This document shows positions 34,625 through 45,063 of a stretch of DNA of 64,000 nt, in pieces; within the stretch, counting starts at the first letter, position 1, and every line of letters begins with the position of its first letter. The notes under the pieces were generated by a model. That model was not told the DNA's origin. It saw only the letters and a program-made list of their open reading frames with translations, and did no database searches. A program made the translations under genes and the position numbers. Source of the DNA: Streptomyces misionensis (lineage in GTDB: Bacteria > Actinomycetota > Actinomycetes > Streptomycetales > Streptomycetaceae); the NCBI RefSeq assembly GCF_900104815.1, contig NZ_FNTD01000004.1, positions 2,930,501-2,994,500 on the forward strand, written 5' to 3'.

Positions 34625-37600
34625 ATGACGGGGTTCGTCTTAACACGCGCGCGTGCGCACCGGCTGCTGCTGGGCGCCGCGCTGCTCACCGTGGTGCTGA
34701 CCACCGCGGTCCTGACGACGCTCACCGCCTACGCGGGGGCGATCGGGGACGCGGCGCTGCGGCACGCGCTGGCCGACCCGGGCACCGCGGCCGACGCCGC
34801 GCTGATCGTCAAGGCGGAGGTGCCGCCGGGACAGCGGGCCGCCGCCGACCGCGCGGTGCGCACGGAGGCCCGGCGGACCTTCGACCACCTGCCCGTGACG
34901 GTACGGACGCTGCGCCGCTCGGGCCCGTACGCGCTGCCCGCCGCGCTGCGGCCGCCCGCGGACCGCTCCGGCGACCCCGACCTCACCTACCTCGCCGCCC
35001 TGGACCGCTCCCGGCTGCGGCTGTCCGCGGGCCGCTTCCCGCGCGCGACCCGCGACGCCGTCGAGGTCGCCCTCCCGCAGACCGCCGCCCGCGCGCTGCG
35101 GCTGCGCGTCGGCGACCGGCTCACCCTGGCCGACCGGCTGGGCGGCCCGGCGCTGCGGGTGCGGATCAGCGGGCTGTACCGGCCGGCGTCGGTGACGGCG
35201 CCGTACTGGCGGCTCGACGACCTGCTGGGCCGCGGGGTGAAGGAGTCGGGCTTCACGACGTACGGTCCGCTGCTCGCCGACCCCTCGGTGCTCGCCGGCG
35301 GCCGGGTCAGCGCCGGCCCGACGGCGTGGCTGGCGTCGGCGGACTTCGGCCGGACGACGACGGGACGGATCGGGCGGCTGCGCACGGCGGCACGCGAGGG
35401 CAGCGCCCGGCTGCGTGCCCGCCCGGAACTGCACGGGGCCACGATGGCGCAGACCGGGCTGCCGGAGGTGCTGGACCGGCTGGAGCGCTCGCTGCCGGCC
35501 GCCCGCTCCACGCTGCTGATCGCCGCGCTCCAGCTGGTGCTGCTCGCCGGGTACGCGCTGCTGCTGGTGGCCCGGCTGCTGGGCACCGAACGGGCCGCCG
35601 AGACCCGCCTGTTGCGTGCCCGGGGCGCCTCCCGCGCCCGCCTCGCCGCCCTGGCCGCCGCGGAGGCCGGCCTGCTGGTCCTGCCCGCCGCCCTGGCCGC
35701 CCCCTTCCTCGCCGCCCCGCTGACCAGGGTCCTGGCCGCCCACGGTCCGCTGTCCCGCCTGGACCTGCGGCTCACCCTGCCGCTCGCGGGCGGTCCGCCG
35801 GTGCGGCTCGTCGCCGTCGCGGTGGCGGCGGCCTGCGCGCTCGCGATCGGGTGCGCCGGGGCGGGCCGTCGCGGCAGGCGGCCAAAGGACCGCCGTGGCG
35901 GCCGGCGCGCGGCCCTGCGCCGCTCCGGGGCCGACCTCGGGCTGCTCGCCGTGGCGGCCGTGGCCTACGGGGAGTTGGCGCGTCAGGGCTCCGGCGGTGT
36001 GGTAGCGGACCGGTCGGGGACGCTCGGCGTGGATCCCCTGCTGGTGGCGGCGCCCGCGCTGGCGCTGCTCGCCGGGACGGTGCTGACGCTGCGGCTGCTG
36101 CCGCCGGTGGCCCGGCTGGCGGAGCGCTGGGCGGCGCGCGGGCGGGGGCTGCCGCTGGCGCTGGCGGGCTGGCAGTTCAGCCGGCGCACCGCGCGCGGCG
36201 CCGGGCCGGTGCTGCTGCTCGTGCTCGCCGTGGCGCTCGGCATGCTCGCGCTCGGGCAGGCCGCCTCCTGGCACCGTTCGCAGGCCGACCAGGCCGACTT
36301 CCGCGCGGGCGTGCCGGTGCGGGTGACAGGGGCCGGGGCGGGCGGGCTCGGCAGCACGGACGGGTACGCGCGGCTGCCGCACGTGCGCGCGGCGGCCCCC
36401 GCCGTCCGCGCCGACCAGCCGCTGTCCGGTGACCGTACGGCGACCGTGCTGGCCCTGGACACCCGGCGGGCCGCGGACGCGGTGCTGATGCGCCCGGACC
36501 TCGCCGACGTGCCGGTACGGCCGCTGCTGGCCGGGCTGGCCGCAACGCGCTCCCCGGCCGGGACCCGGGTGCCCGCGGGCACCGCCCGGCTGCGGCTCGC
36601 GGCGACCCTGACCAGCTCGGCCGGTCCGGGGCTGGTCACCGATGTGACGGCGACGCTGACCGACGGGTACGGGGTGTCGTACCGGATGCCGTTCGGGCAG
36701 CTGCCCGCCGACGGCCGGCCGCACGCCCTGGCCCTCGACGTGCGCGCGGCCCGCGGCGCGCTCACCCTGACCGGTCTCCAGCTGGAGATGATCCAGCCGG
36801 CGGCGCCCGCCCGGCACCGGCTCGCCCTCACCGGGCTGACGGCGACGGACGCGGCCGGGACGGAACGCCCGCTGGCCCTGCCCGCCCGCTGGCGCACCGC
36901 CGCGGAGGCCGGGGGCGACGCCGTGCCCAACGCCACCACCAGCCCCACCCGGCCCCGGCTGACCGGCGCCCGCCCCCTGGCCTTCGCCTACGGCACCGGC
37001 TACCTCCCGGACGCCGACCTGTGGCGGGTCGCCTCCGTCACGGTGCGGCTCCAGGTGCCGCAGCCCGCGCCCGCCGCCGTACCGGCCGTCGTCACCGACC
37101 GCTATCTGGCCTCGGCCGACGCCCGCCCCGGCCAGCGCGTCGACCTGACGGTCGGCGGCCACCCGGTGCCGGTGCGGATCGTCCGGGCGGTCCGGGCGCT
37201 GCCCACCACCACCGAGGACGACGGCGGCGCCGTCCTCCTCGACCTGCGCGCCCTGAACCTGCTGCTCGGGACGCGGTACGGCGACGCCGCCCCGCCCACC
37301 GAGTGGTGGCTGGCCACCGCCCCCGGCGCGGCGGCCCAGGTGGCCGCCGAGGTACGGGCGTTGCCGGACGTCGATCCCGGCCAGGTGACGGTGCGCGACG
37401 AGATCGCCGACCGGCTGCGCGACGACCCCTTCGGCGCCGGTCCCACGGCCGCGTTCGCGGCGGCGGCCGTGGTGGCGGCGGCGCTCGCGGCGGTGGGCTT
37501 CGCGGTGGGCGCGGCGGCCGCCGTGCGGGCCCGGGACGCGGAGTTCGCCGTCCTGCGGGCGCTCGGGGTGCCCCGCCGCCGGCTCACCCGGGCGACCGCC

Positions 37601-37864
37601 GCCGAGCAGGCGGTGCTGGTGGCCCTGGCCCTCGCGGTGGGCCTGGCCCTGGGCACCGTACTGGCCCGCACGCTCCTCCCGCTGATCACCCTCACCTCGG
37701 ACGCCACCCGGCCCGCACCGCCCCTGCTGGTCCAACTCCCGCCGGGGCAGGTGGCGTTGCTGCTCCTCGCCGTCGCCGCGCTCCCGCTGGCCCTCACCGC
37801 GCTGCCCGCCGTCCGCCGCCAAGCGGACCTGGCCCGGACGCTGCGCGCCCCGGGAGGTGAGTGA
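34625..37864 (+). CDS. Large FtsX-family ABC permease with TTA codon at residue 6
   Basis: 1079-aa membrane protein. TM1 (LLLGAALLTVVLTTAVLTTL), an extracellular domain (about 45-290), a cluster of helices (STLLIAALQLVLLAGYALLLVARL, then about 350-560), a second extracellular domain (about 560-930) and a C-terminal FtsX bundle (AFAAAAVVAAALAAVGFAVG; VALALAVGLALGTVLA; LLLLAVAALPLALTALPAV). ATG 34625 follows GGGGG. Codon 6 is TTA (34640-34642), read by the bldA tRNA. It forms an operon with the second permease and the ATPase. Confidence 0.88.
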   Translation: MTGFVLTRARAHRLLLGAALLTVVLTTAVLTTLTAYAGAIGDAALRHALADPGTAADAALIVKAEVPPGQRAAADRAVRTEARRTFDHLPVTVRTLRRSGPYALPAALRPPADRSGDPDLTYLAALDRSRLRLSAGRFPRATRDAVEVALPQTAARALRLRVGDRLTLADRLGGPALRVRISGLYRPASVTAPYWRLDDLLGRGVKESGFTTYGPLLADPSVLAGGRVSAGPTAWLASADFGRTTTGRIGRLRTAAREGSARLRARPELHGATMAQTGLPEVLDRLERSLPAARSTLLIAALQLVLLAGYALLLVARLLGTERAAETRLLRARGASRARLAALAAAEAGLLVLPAALAAPFLAAPLTRVLAAHGPLSRLDLRLTLPLAGGPPVRLVAVAVAAACALAIGCAGAGRRGRRPKDRRGGRRAALRRSGADLGLLAVAAVAYGELARQGSGGVVADRSGTLGVDPLLVAAPALALLAGTVLTLRLLPPVARLAERWAARGRGLPLALAGWQFSRRTARGAGPVLLLVLAVALGMLALGQAASWHRSQADQADFRAGVPVRVTGAGAGGLGSTDGYARLPHVRAAAPAVRADQPLSGDRTATVLALDTRRAADAVLMRPDLADVPVRPLLAGLAATRSPAGTRVPAGTARLRLAATLTSSAGPGLVTDVTATLTDGYGVSYRMPFGQLPADGRPHALALDVRAARGALTLTGLQLEMIQPAAPARHRLALTGLTATDAAGTERPLALPARWRTAAEAGGDAVPNATTSPTRPRLTGARPLAFAYGTGYLPDADLWRVASVTVRLQVPQPAPAAVPAVVTDRYLASADARPGQRVDLTVGGHPVPVRIVRAVRALPTTTEDDGGAVLLDLRALNLLLGTRYGDAAPPTEWWLATAPGAAAQVAAEVRALPDVDPGQVTVRDEIADRLRDDPFGAGPTAAFAAAAVVAAALAAVGFAVGAAAAVRARDAEFAVLRALGVPRRRLTRATAAEQAVLVALALAVGLALGTVLARTLLPLITLTSDATRPAPPLLVQLPPGQVALLLLAVAALPLALTALPAVRRQADLARTLRAPGGE

Positions 37865-37865
37865 G

Positions 37866-40586
37866 ATGAGCCGCTCCGCACGGCAGGTCGTCGCGCCCTG
37901 GGTGCGGACGCGGCTGCGGGTCGCGCCCGGGGCCGCCGGGGCGCTCGCGCTGCTGGTCGCGCTGGCCGCGTGCCTGGCGGGCGCCGGTCCGCGCGCGGTC
38001 GACCGGTACGAGGACGCGGGCCTGCGCCGGGCGTTCGCCCAGGCGGGCCCCGACCGCACCACCGTGCAGGTGACGGCGCCCCAGCCGGACCCGGGGCTGC
38101 CCGCCGCCCGCCGCTCCGCCGCGCTGCGCCCCGCCGCGCTGGAACGGCAGTACGCCAGGCTCCGCACCGCTCCCGACGCCCCGCTGGCGATCGACCCCGC
38201 CCAGTCCATGTACGGCGTCGCCGCCCGGGAGGAGCTGCCGGTGCCCGATCCCTGGCTGCCCCGCCCGAGCGGACTGCCCGCGCGGGTCGCCCTGTACGCG
38301 CCGAGCGGCCTCGCCGAACACGCCCGCGTGCGCACCGGCCGGCTGCCGCGCGTTGACCGCCCGGTGGACGCGGCCACCGCCGAGGTGGAGGCCGCCGTGA
38401 CCGCCGCCACCGCCGACCGCCTGCACATCACGGCGGGTTCGGTCATCCACGTCCCGGCGCCGGGCCGGCCGCCGCTGCGGGCCCGCGTCACCGGCATCCT
38501 CCTCCCGCGCGATCCCGGCGGCGCCTACTGGTCGACCGTCCCGCGGCTGCGCACCCCGGCCCTGATGACCGTCCCCACCCCCGGCGCGGACCCGCCCAGG
38601 TACTGGCTCGGCGGCCTGCTGCTCCCCCAGGGCGCCGCGCCCGCACTGCTGGGCACGGACGCGGACCCGGTCCGCTACTGGTTCCTCGCCCCCGACCCCG
38701 GCGCCCTGCGCGCCCACGACCTCGGCGCCCTGAAGTCGGCCGTGGCCGCGCTGGAGTCCGGGCCCGGCCTGCGCCGCGCCCGCGCCGCCACCGCCGACGA
38801 CGGCACCGGCGTCACCACCCAGCTGGACGACACCCTCGCCTCCTTCGCCCGGCTGCGGTCCGGCATCGCCCCGCTGGTGTCCATCGCCGGCGCGGGCGCC
38901 GCCACCGTCGTCGCCGTCGTACTGCTCATGGCCGGGGCGCTGGCCGCCGACCGGCGGCGCGCCGAACTCGCCCTGCTGCGCGCCCGCGGCGCCGCCCTGC
39001 CCGCGCTCGCCGGCCGGCTGCTGGCCGAGACCGCGGTGATCGCCGTACCGGCGGGGGCGCTCGGCCTGCTGGCGGCCCTGCTCGCGGTCCCGGCCGGCCG
39101 CACCGGGTACGCGCTCGCCGCCGCGGGCGCCGTCACCCTCACCGCCTGCGCCGCGCTCCCGCTGCGCGCCGCCTGGGCCCACCGCACGGTACGGTCGGCC
39201 GTCCCCCGCGCGGACCTGGCGACCGTACGGCCCTCCCGTCGCCGCACCATCGCGGAGCTGACGGTGCTGGTCCTGGCGGCCGGCGCGGTCGAGGCGCTGC
39301 GCCGGCGCGGCGCGACCGGCGACCAGCTGGTGGCCCTGGCGCCCGTACTGATCGGTGTCGTCGCCGCGCTGATCGTGCTGCGCCTGACCCCGTTCCTGCT
39401 GCGCCGCCTCACCGCCCCGGCCGGGCGGCTGCGCAGTGCGGTGGTCCCCCTCTCGCTGGCCCGCGCGAGCCGCGGCCGGTCCTCGGCGGTGCTGCCCCTG
39501 CTCGCCCTGCTCACCGCGCTCACCACGGCCGCGTTCGGCGGCTCGGTGCTGGCGGGCGTGGCCGCGGCCCGCGACCGCGCGGCGCTGCTCGCCGTCGGCG
39601 CCGACGCCCGCGTGGCCTCCGACGCGCCGCTGCCGACCGCCACCGCGGACCGGCTGCGGGCGGTGCCGGGGGTACGGTCCGTCGCCCCGGTCGGCATCGA
39701 CTACCAGGCCAAGCCGATGGACGGCCAGGACTCGGTCCCGTTGATCGGCGTGGACCCCGCGTCCTACGGCCGGTTGGCGACCCACACGGGCCTGGGCCCC
39801 TTCCGCGCGCCGGAGTTGAGGCCCTCTGGCGGCACGCTCCCCGCCCTCGCCTCCCCCTCCGTCGCCGCGCGGTACGGCACCGGGCACCCCTTCACCGTCC
39901 GTCTCCAGGACGGCGGTTCGGTCACCGTGCGGATCACCCTGGTCCGGGACGCCACCCCGGCCCTGCCAGGCGGGGACTTCCTGGTCGTGGACCGCGCGGG
40001 ACTCACCGCCCCCGCCGACCGCCCGACCGCCCTGTTCCTGACGGGCGACGGCCTGACCGCCTCCGCGCTACGGCGTGCCGCCGGCACCTCGGCCACCGTC
40101 CAGCTGCGCGCCACCGAACGCGCCCGCTACGCCAGGTCCCCGCTCCAGTCCGGCGCGGAAGACGTCTACACGGCCGCGGTGGCCGCGGGCGCGGGCTTCG
40201 CCGTCCTCGCGCTGCTCCTGTCCCTGCTGCGGGCCGCCCCCGAACGGGCCGCGCTGCTGGCCCGGTTGCGCACGATGGGCCTGTCCCGCGCCGAGGGCCG
40301 CCGCCTGCTGGTCCTGGAGTCCCTTCCGCAGTCCGCCCTCGCCGCCGCGGCGGGCGCCCTGACCGGCTGGGCCACCACCCGCCTCCTCTCCCCGGCCCTC
40401 GACCTCACCGCCGTCGCCCTGCCCGACACCCAGGCCGTGGCGGCCCGGCTACGCCCCGACGCCTGGTCCCTGACCGTCCCGGCCGTGCTGCTCCTCGTCA
40501 CGACGACCGGGGTCGCCGCGGCGCAGGCCTGGTGGGCGGTGCGCCGGGGCGCGGTGACGGAACTGAGGGCGGGCGACGACCGATGA
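37866..40586 (+). CDS. Large FtsX-family ABC permease
   Basis: 906-aa membrane protein of the same architecture as the preceding one: TM1 (GALALLVALAACLAG), an extracellular domain, helices around 350-560, a second extracellular domain and a terminal FtsX bundle (VAAGAGFAVLALLLSLLRAA; LRTMGLSRAEGRRLLVLE). ATG 37866 follows GGGAGG by 8 nt, 1 nt after the upstream stop; GTG 37857 is an alternative too close to the ribosome site. The two permeases probably form a heterodimer. Confidence 0.86.
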   Translation: MSRSARQVVAPWVRTRLRVAPGAAGALALLVALAACLAGAGPRAVDRYEDAGLRRAFAQAGPDRTTVQVTAPQPDPGLPAARRSAALRPAALERQYARLRTAPDAPLAIDPAQSMYGVAAREELPVPDPWLPRPSGLPARVALYAPSGLAEHARVRTGRLPRVDRPVDAATAEVEAAVTAATADRLHITAGSVIHVPAPGRPPLRARVTGILLPRDPGGAYWSTVPRLRTPALMTVPTPGADPPRYWLGGLLLPQGAAPALLGTDADPVRYWFLAPDPGALRAHDLGALKSAVAALESGPGLRRARAATADDGTGVTTQLDDTLASFARLRSGIAPLVSIAGAGAATVVAVVLLMAGALAADRRRAELALLRARGAALPALAGRLLAETAVIAVPAGALGLLAALLAVPAGRTGYALAAAGAVTLTACAALPLRAAWAHRTVRSAVPRADLATVRPSRRRTIAELTVLVLAAGAVEALRRRGATGDQLVALAPVLIGVVAALIVLRLTPFLLRRLTAPAGRLRSAVVPLSLARASRGRSSAVLPLLALLTALTTAAFGGSVLAGVAAARDRAALLAVGADARVASDAPLPTATADRLRAVPGVRSVAPVGIDYQAKPMDGQDSVPLIGVDPASYGRLATHTGLGPFRAPELRPSGGTLPALASPSVAARYGTGHPFTVRLQDGGSVTVRITLVRDATPALPGGDFLVVDRAGLTAPADRPTALFLTGDGLTASALRRAAGTSATVQLRATERARYARSPLQSGAEDVYTAAVAAGAGFAVLALLLSLLRAAPERAALLARLRTMGLSRAEGRRLLVLESLPQSALAAAAGALTGWATTRLLSPALDLTAVALPDTQAVAARLRPDAWSLTVPAVLLLVTTTGVAAAQAWWAVRRGAVTELRAGDDR

Positions 40587-40650
40587 CCCCGCCGGCCGCG
40601 ACCGCCCCCGGCCCGCCACGGCCCGGCGCACCGTTCCCGCAGGAGACCCG

Positions 40651-41559
40651 ATGACCACCACCCACGCTCCCGCCGGCATGATCACCTGTGACCGCCTGGT
40701 CCGGATCTTCTCCACCGACGGCATCGAGGTGCAGGCCCTCCAGGGCCTGGACCTCCTCGTCCGCGAGGGCGAACTCATGGCCCTCGTCGGCGCCTCCGGC
40801 AGCGGCAAGTCCACCCTGATGAACATCCTCGCCGGCCTGGACACCCCCACCGCGGGCGCCGCCCGCGTCGCCGGCCGCGACCTGCTCACCATGAGCGCCG
40901 CCGACCGGCTGTCCTACCGCCGCGAGACCGTCGGCTTCGTCTGGCAGCAGACCTCCCGCAATCTCCTGCCCTACCTCACCGCCGCCCAGAACATCGCCCT
41001 GCCCCTCCGGCTCGCGGGCCGCGCGCGCCGCACCGCCCGCCGCGCCCACGCCCGACGCGCCCTGGAACTGCTGGAGTTGCTGCGCGTGGCCGACTGCCGC
41101 GACCGCCGCCCGCACGAGATGTCCGGCGGTCAGCAGCAACGCGTCGCCATCGCGGTGGCCCTCGCCAACGACCCCGCCGTGCTGCTCGCCGACGAACCCA
41201 CCGGCGAACTCGACTCCCACACCGCCGCCGAGATCTTCGACGCGTTCCGCACCGCCAACGAGACCCTCGGCACCACGATCGTGATCGTCACCCACGACCA
41301 GGCGGTGGCGGGCGAGGTGCGCCGCACGGTGGCCATCCGGGACGGCCGCACCTCCACCGAGGTGCTGCGCCGCAGCGAGGTGGACGCCGGCACCGGCAGG
41401 GAGACGGTCGTCGCCCGCGAATACGCGATGCTCGACCGCGCGGGCCGGCTCCAGCTGCCCGCGGACTACGTCCGCGCCCTGGACATGCGCGACCGGGTGG
41501 CCCTGGAACTGGAGTCCGACCACATCGCCGTACGGCCGGACGACAGCGGGGAGCCGTAG
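40651..41559 (+). CDS. ABC transporter ATP-binding protein (MacB/LolD-like) with C-terminal extension
   Basis: 302 aa. Walker A GASGSGKST, Q-loop WQQTSRNLLPYLT, signature MSGGQQQRVAIAVAL, Walker B VLLADEPT, H-loop VTHDQ. About 60 residues after the ATPase core (REYAMLDRAGRLQLPADYVRALDMRDRVALELE) resemble an AbrB/SpoVT-like swapped-hairpin segment; this is an impression only. It completes the permease operon. The stop codon lies in the first unit of a tandem repeat. Confidence 0.9.
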   Translation: MTTTHAPAGMITCDRLVRIFSTDGIEVQALQGLDLLVREGELMALVGASGSGKSTLMNILAGLDTPTAGAARVAGRDLLTMSAADRLSYRRETVGFVWQQTSRNLLPYLTAAQNIALPLRLAGRARRTARRAHARRALELLELLRVADCRDRRPHEMSGGQQQRVAIAVALANDPAVLLADEPTGELDSHTAAEIFDAFRTANETLGTTIVIVTHDQAVAGEVRRTVAIRDGRTSTEVLRRSEVDAGTGRETVVAREYAMLDRAGRLQLPADYVRALDMRDRVALELESDHIAVRPDDSGEP

Positions 41560-41645
41560 GAGGGGCCGCGGGAACCGTAGGAGGGACCGCGGGGAGCGCG
41601 GTAGGAGGGAGGACCGCGGGAGCCGTAGGAGGGACCACGGGAAGA
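41551..41645. repeat. Four imperfect tandem copies of a ~22-bp unit
   Basis: GAGCCGTAGGAGGGGCCGCGG and three diverged copies (GAACCGTAGGAGGGACCGCG, GGTAGGAGGGAGGACCGCGG, GAGCCGTAGGAGGGACCACG). The first copy contains the last two codons and the TAG of the ABC ATPase gene, so the array appears to have grown from its 3' end. Confidence 0.75.
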
Positions 41646-41699
41646 CGGCCGTGGAAGAGCCCCCGGACGGGACGGTCCGTCCGCCCCGGTGCCGGTGCC

Positions 41700-42389
41700 T
41701 CAGCCAGTGGCGTTGACGCTGACCGCGAGCGCGCCGAGCGTCCCCGCCCGCCGCACCGCGACCGACCCGTAGGGGGTGCGCAGCCGCAGCCACGTCCCCG
41801 AGGACAGCAGCCCGGTGTCGGCGGCCTCCGCGCCCGGCCGCAGGAAGCCCAGCGACTGGGCCGCGTGCACGGCCCGCACGGGCAGCCGGGTGTGCCCTAT
41901 CTCCCGGGACCAGATGTCCCGGCCGATCCGGTCCAGCTCCGTACGGGTACGCCGCTCGGGCGCCAACTCCTCCGTACGCGCCCGGAATTCACCGACCGCC
42001 GCGGCCACGGTCGCCCGCAGCGCGTCCGGCGCCGGCAGTCCGGGCTCGGCCCGCCAGCCGCCGCGCGGCGGCAGCACGCCGGCCCACGGCGGCCCGGTGA
42101 CCGCGCCCGGCACGACGGCGGTGGCCGCCCGCTCGTCCACCGACTCCAGCAGCTCACCGGCGGAGACGGTCACGTCGAGGGTGGCGTCGAGCCCGTCCTC
42201 GTACGGCTTCGCCAGCCGCACCGCGCGCACCGCGAGCACCTCGAAGGACGGCGGCCGGCCGAAGACGGCGAGCGCGGTGCCCGCCGCCTGGAGGCGCACC
42301 GCGGCACCGCGGTCGTAGTGCAGCAACCGGGAGAGGAAGGCGGCGAGGTCCGCCGCCTCCGTCTCGTCCACGAGGTGCAGCTCCGTCAT
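41700..42389 (-). CDS. Conserved hypothetical protein
   Basis: 229 aa, no signal peptide or membrane segment. Features seen: FLSRLLHYDRGAAVRLQ near the start, ATAVVPGAVTGPPWAGVLPPRGGW in the middle, and GTWLRLRTPYGSVAVRR near the end. Start ATG 42389 overlaps the thioesterase stop (ATGA), so the two are translationally coupled. Function not recognised. Confidence 0.82.
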   Translation of the reverse strand: MTELHLVDETEAADLAAFLSRLLHYDRGAAVRLQAAGTALAVFGRPPSFEVLAVRAVRLAKPYEDGLDATLDVTVSAGELLESVDERAATAVVPGAVTGPPWAGVLPPRGGWRAEPGLPAPDALRATVAAAVGEFRARTEELAPERRTRTELDRIGRDIWSREIGHTRLPVRAVHAAQSLGFLRPGAEAADTGLLSSGTWLRLRTPYGSVAVRRAGTLGALAVSVNATG

Positions 42390-42808
42390 GCGGCGACGGC
42401 CTCGCCCTCTTCGGTCTCGGCCGGCTCCGTGTACTGCTGGAGGAACTCGCGTTCCTGCGGGGTGATCCGGCGCGGCCGCTGGGCCTCGAAGTCGAACGGC
42501 ACGACGACGGTCGAGGCCCGCACGTACACCACGTCCTCGTCCTTCACCTCGTAGGCGATGGTGAAGGACGCGGCGCGGATCTCGGAGACCCACAGCTCGA
42601 TGTCCACCGGGTGGTGCCGGTGGACGAGCTGGCGCTTGTAGTCGATCTCATGGCGCGCCACCACGGAGCCCTGCTGGAACTCCTTGTCCGGACGGAACAG
42701 GAAGTTGATCCGGGCCTCTTCCAGGTAGCGGACGAAGACCGCGTTGTTGACATGGCCGTAGGCGTCCATGTCGGACCAGCGCATCGGGCACGCGTAGACG
42801 TGGCGCAA
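42386..42808 (-). CDS. Hotdog-fold acyl-CoA thioesterase (4HBT family)
   Basis: 140 aa. MRWSDMDAYGHVNNAVFVRYLEEAR is the 4HBT-type active-site segment with the catalytic Asp and central helix; QLVHRHHPVDIELWVSEI and YEVKDEDVVYVRASTVVVPFD are the hotdog strands. Hydrolyses a fatty or aromatic acyl-CoA; the substrate is not predictable. TTG 42808 is the likely start, just after the ettA stop at 42815, giving the order ettA, thioesterase, hypothetical. Confidence 0.85.
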   Translation of the reverse strand: MRHVYACPMRWSDMDAYGHVNNAVFVRYLEEARINFLFRPDKEFQQGSVVARHEIDYKRQLVHRHHPVDIELWVSEIRAASFTIAYEVKDEDVVYVRASTVVVPFDFEAQRPRRITPQEREFLQQYTEPAETEEGEAVAA

Positions 42809-42814
42809 GACCGA

Positions 42815-44479
<1,665 letters not shown>

Positions 44480-44706
44480 GAGAAACCGTCCGGCAGCTTG
44501 AAATCTGGCAGTGGGCAGATACACCCCATCTTGCCGTATCGCCACCCCTGCGCGGAAACCCGTAAGGCTGGACCGCTCTGACCTGGTCTTTCTCCGATGG
44601 CGGCCGTGGCGCGCCAGTCGCCGTCGAGTGCTCTCGGGCACCCTCGGACCGCAGGGACGGCCCAGCGCCCCGGGGTCTGCCTGAACTCGGGCCGTGATCG
44701 TGGATG

Positions 44707-44967
44707 TCAGACGGCCCGGCGGACGATGCTCACCGCGCGATAGTCGTACCCGTCCTGCTTGAAGCCGGGCGCTTCCCAGACGAGATCGACTTCTTGCCCT
44801 GGTGACAGCGTGCGAAAGGCCGCCCCCTGGATGTCGGAGTAGTGGCCGAAGCACCCTCCGGGAGTCTCGGCCGAGTCGAGCACGCCCCACCCCTCCTCGT
44901 CGCTCCACTCACGCACGATCGCGGTCACGGTGGCGGGGACCTTGCGGGTCCCTCTTCGACGACGCAT
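44707..44967 (-). CDS. Cold-shock-like OB-fold protein
   Basis: 86 aa. VTAIVREWSDEEGWGVLDSAETPGGCFGHYSDIQ followed by GQEVDLVWEAPGFKQDGYDYRAVSIVR resembles the cold-shock domain, but the RNA-binding FGFI and VFVH aromatic motifs are degenerate (GWGVL and CFGHY). A basic N-terminus MRRRRGTRK precedes it. ATG 44967 follows GGGAGAGG. Probably a divergent nucleic-acid-binding relative; function not known. It lies upstream of ettA, with 227 bp between. Confidence 0.75.
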   Translation of the reverse strand: MRRRRGTRKVPATVTAIVREWSDEEGWGVLDSAETPGGCFGHYSDIQGAAFRTLSPGQEVDLVWEAPGFKQDGYDYRAVSIVRRAV

Positions 44968-45007
44968 CCGCCTCTCCCATTCCACAAGATCTGTTCGGAC
45001 GTACCCG

Positions 45008-45053
45008 GGGCCCAGGCCCCGCCGCATCTGATGGGAGCGGCGGGCCTGGGCCC
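45008..45053 (-). terminator. Hairpin terminator after SGNH-like gene
   Basis: A 17-bp stem (GCGGCGGGCCTGGGCCC with its complement, one bulged C) and an 11-nt loop, immediately downstream of the minus-strand gene ending at 45064. Confidence 0.65.
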
Positions 45054-45063
45054 GCTGGTGGGG

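Noticed and set aside
34640..38497. 1285-codon minus-strand open frame opposite the permeases
   Set aside because: Antisense shadow of the large permease genes; no ribosome site or domain.
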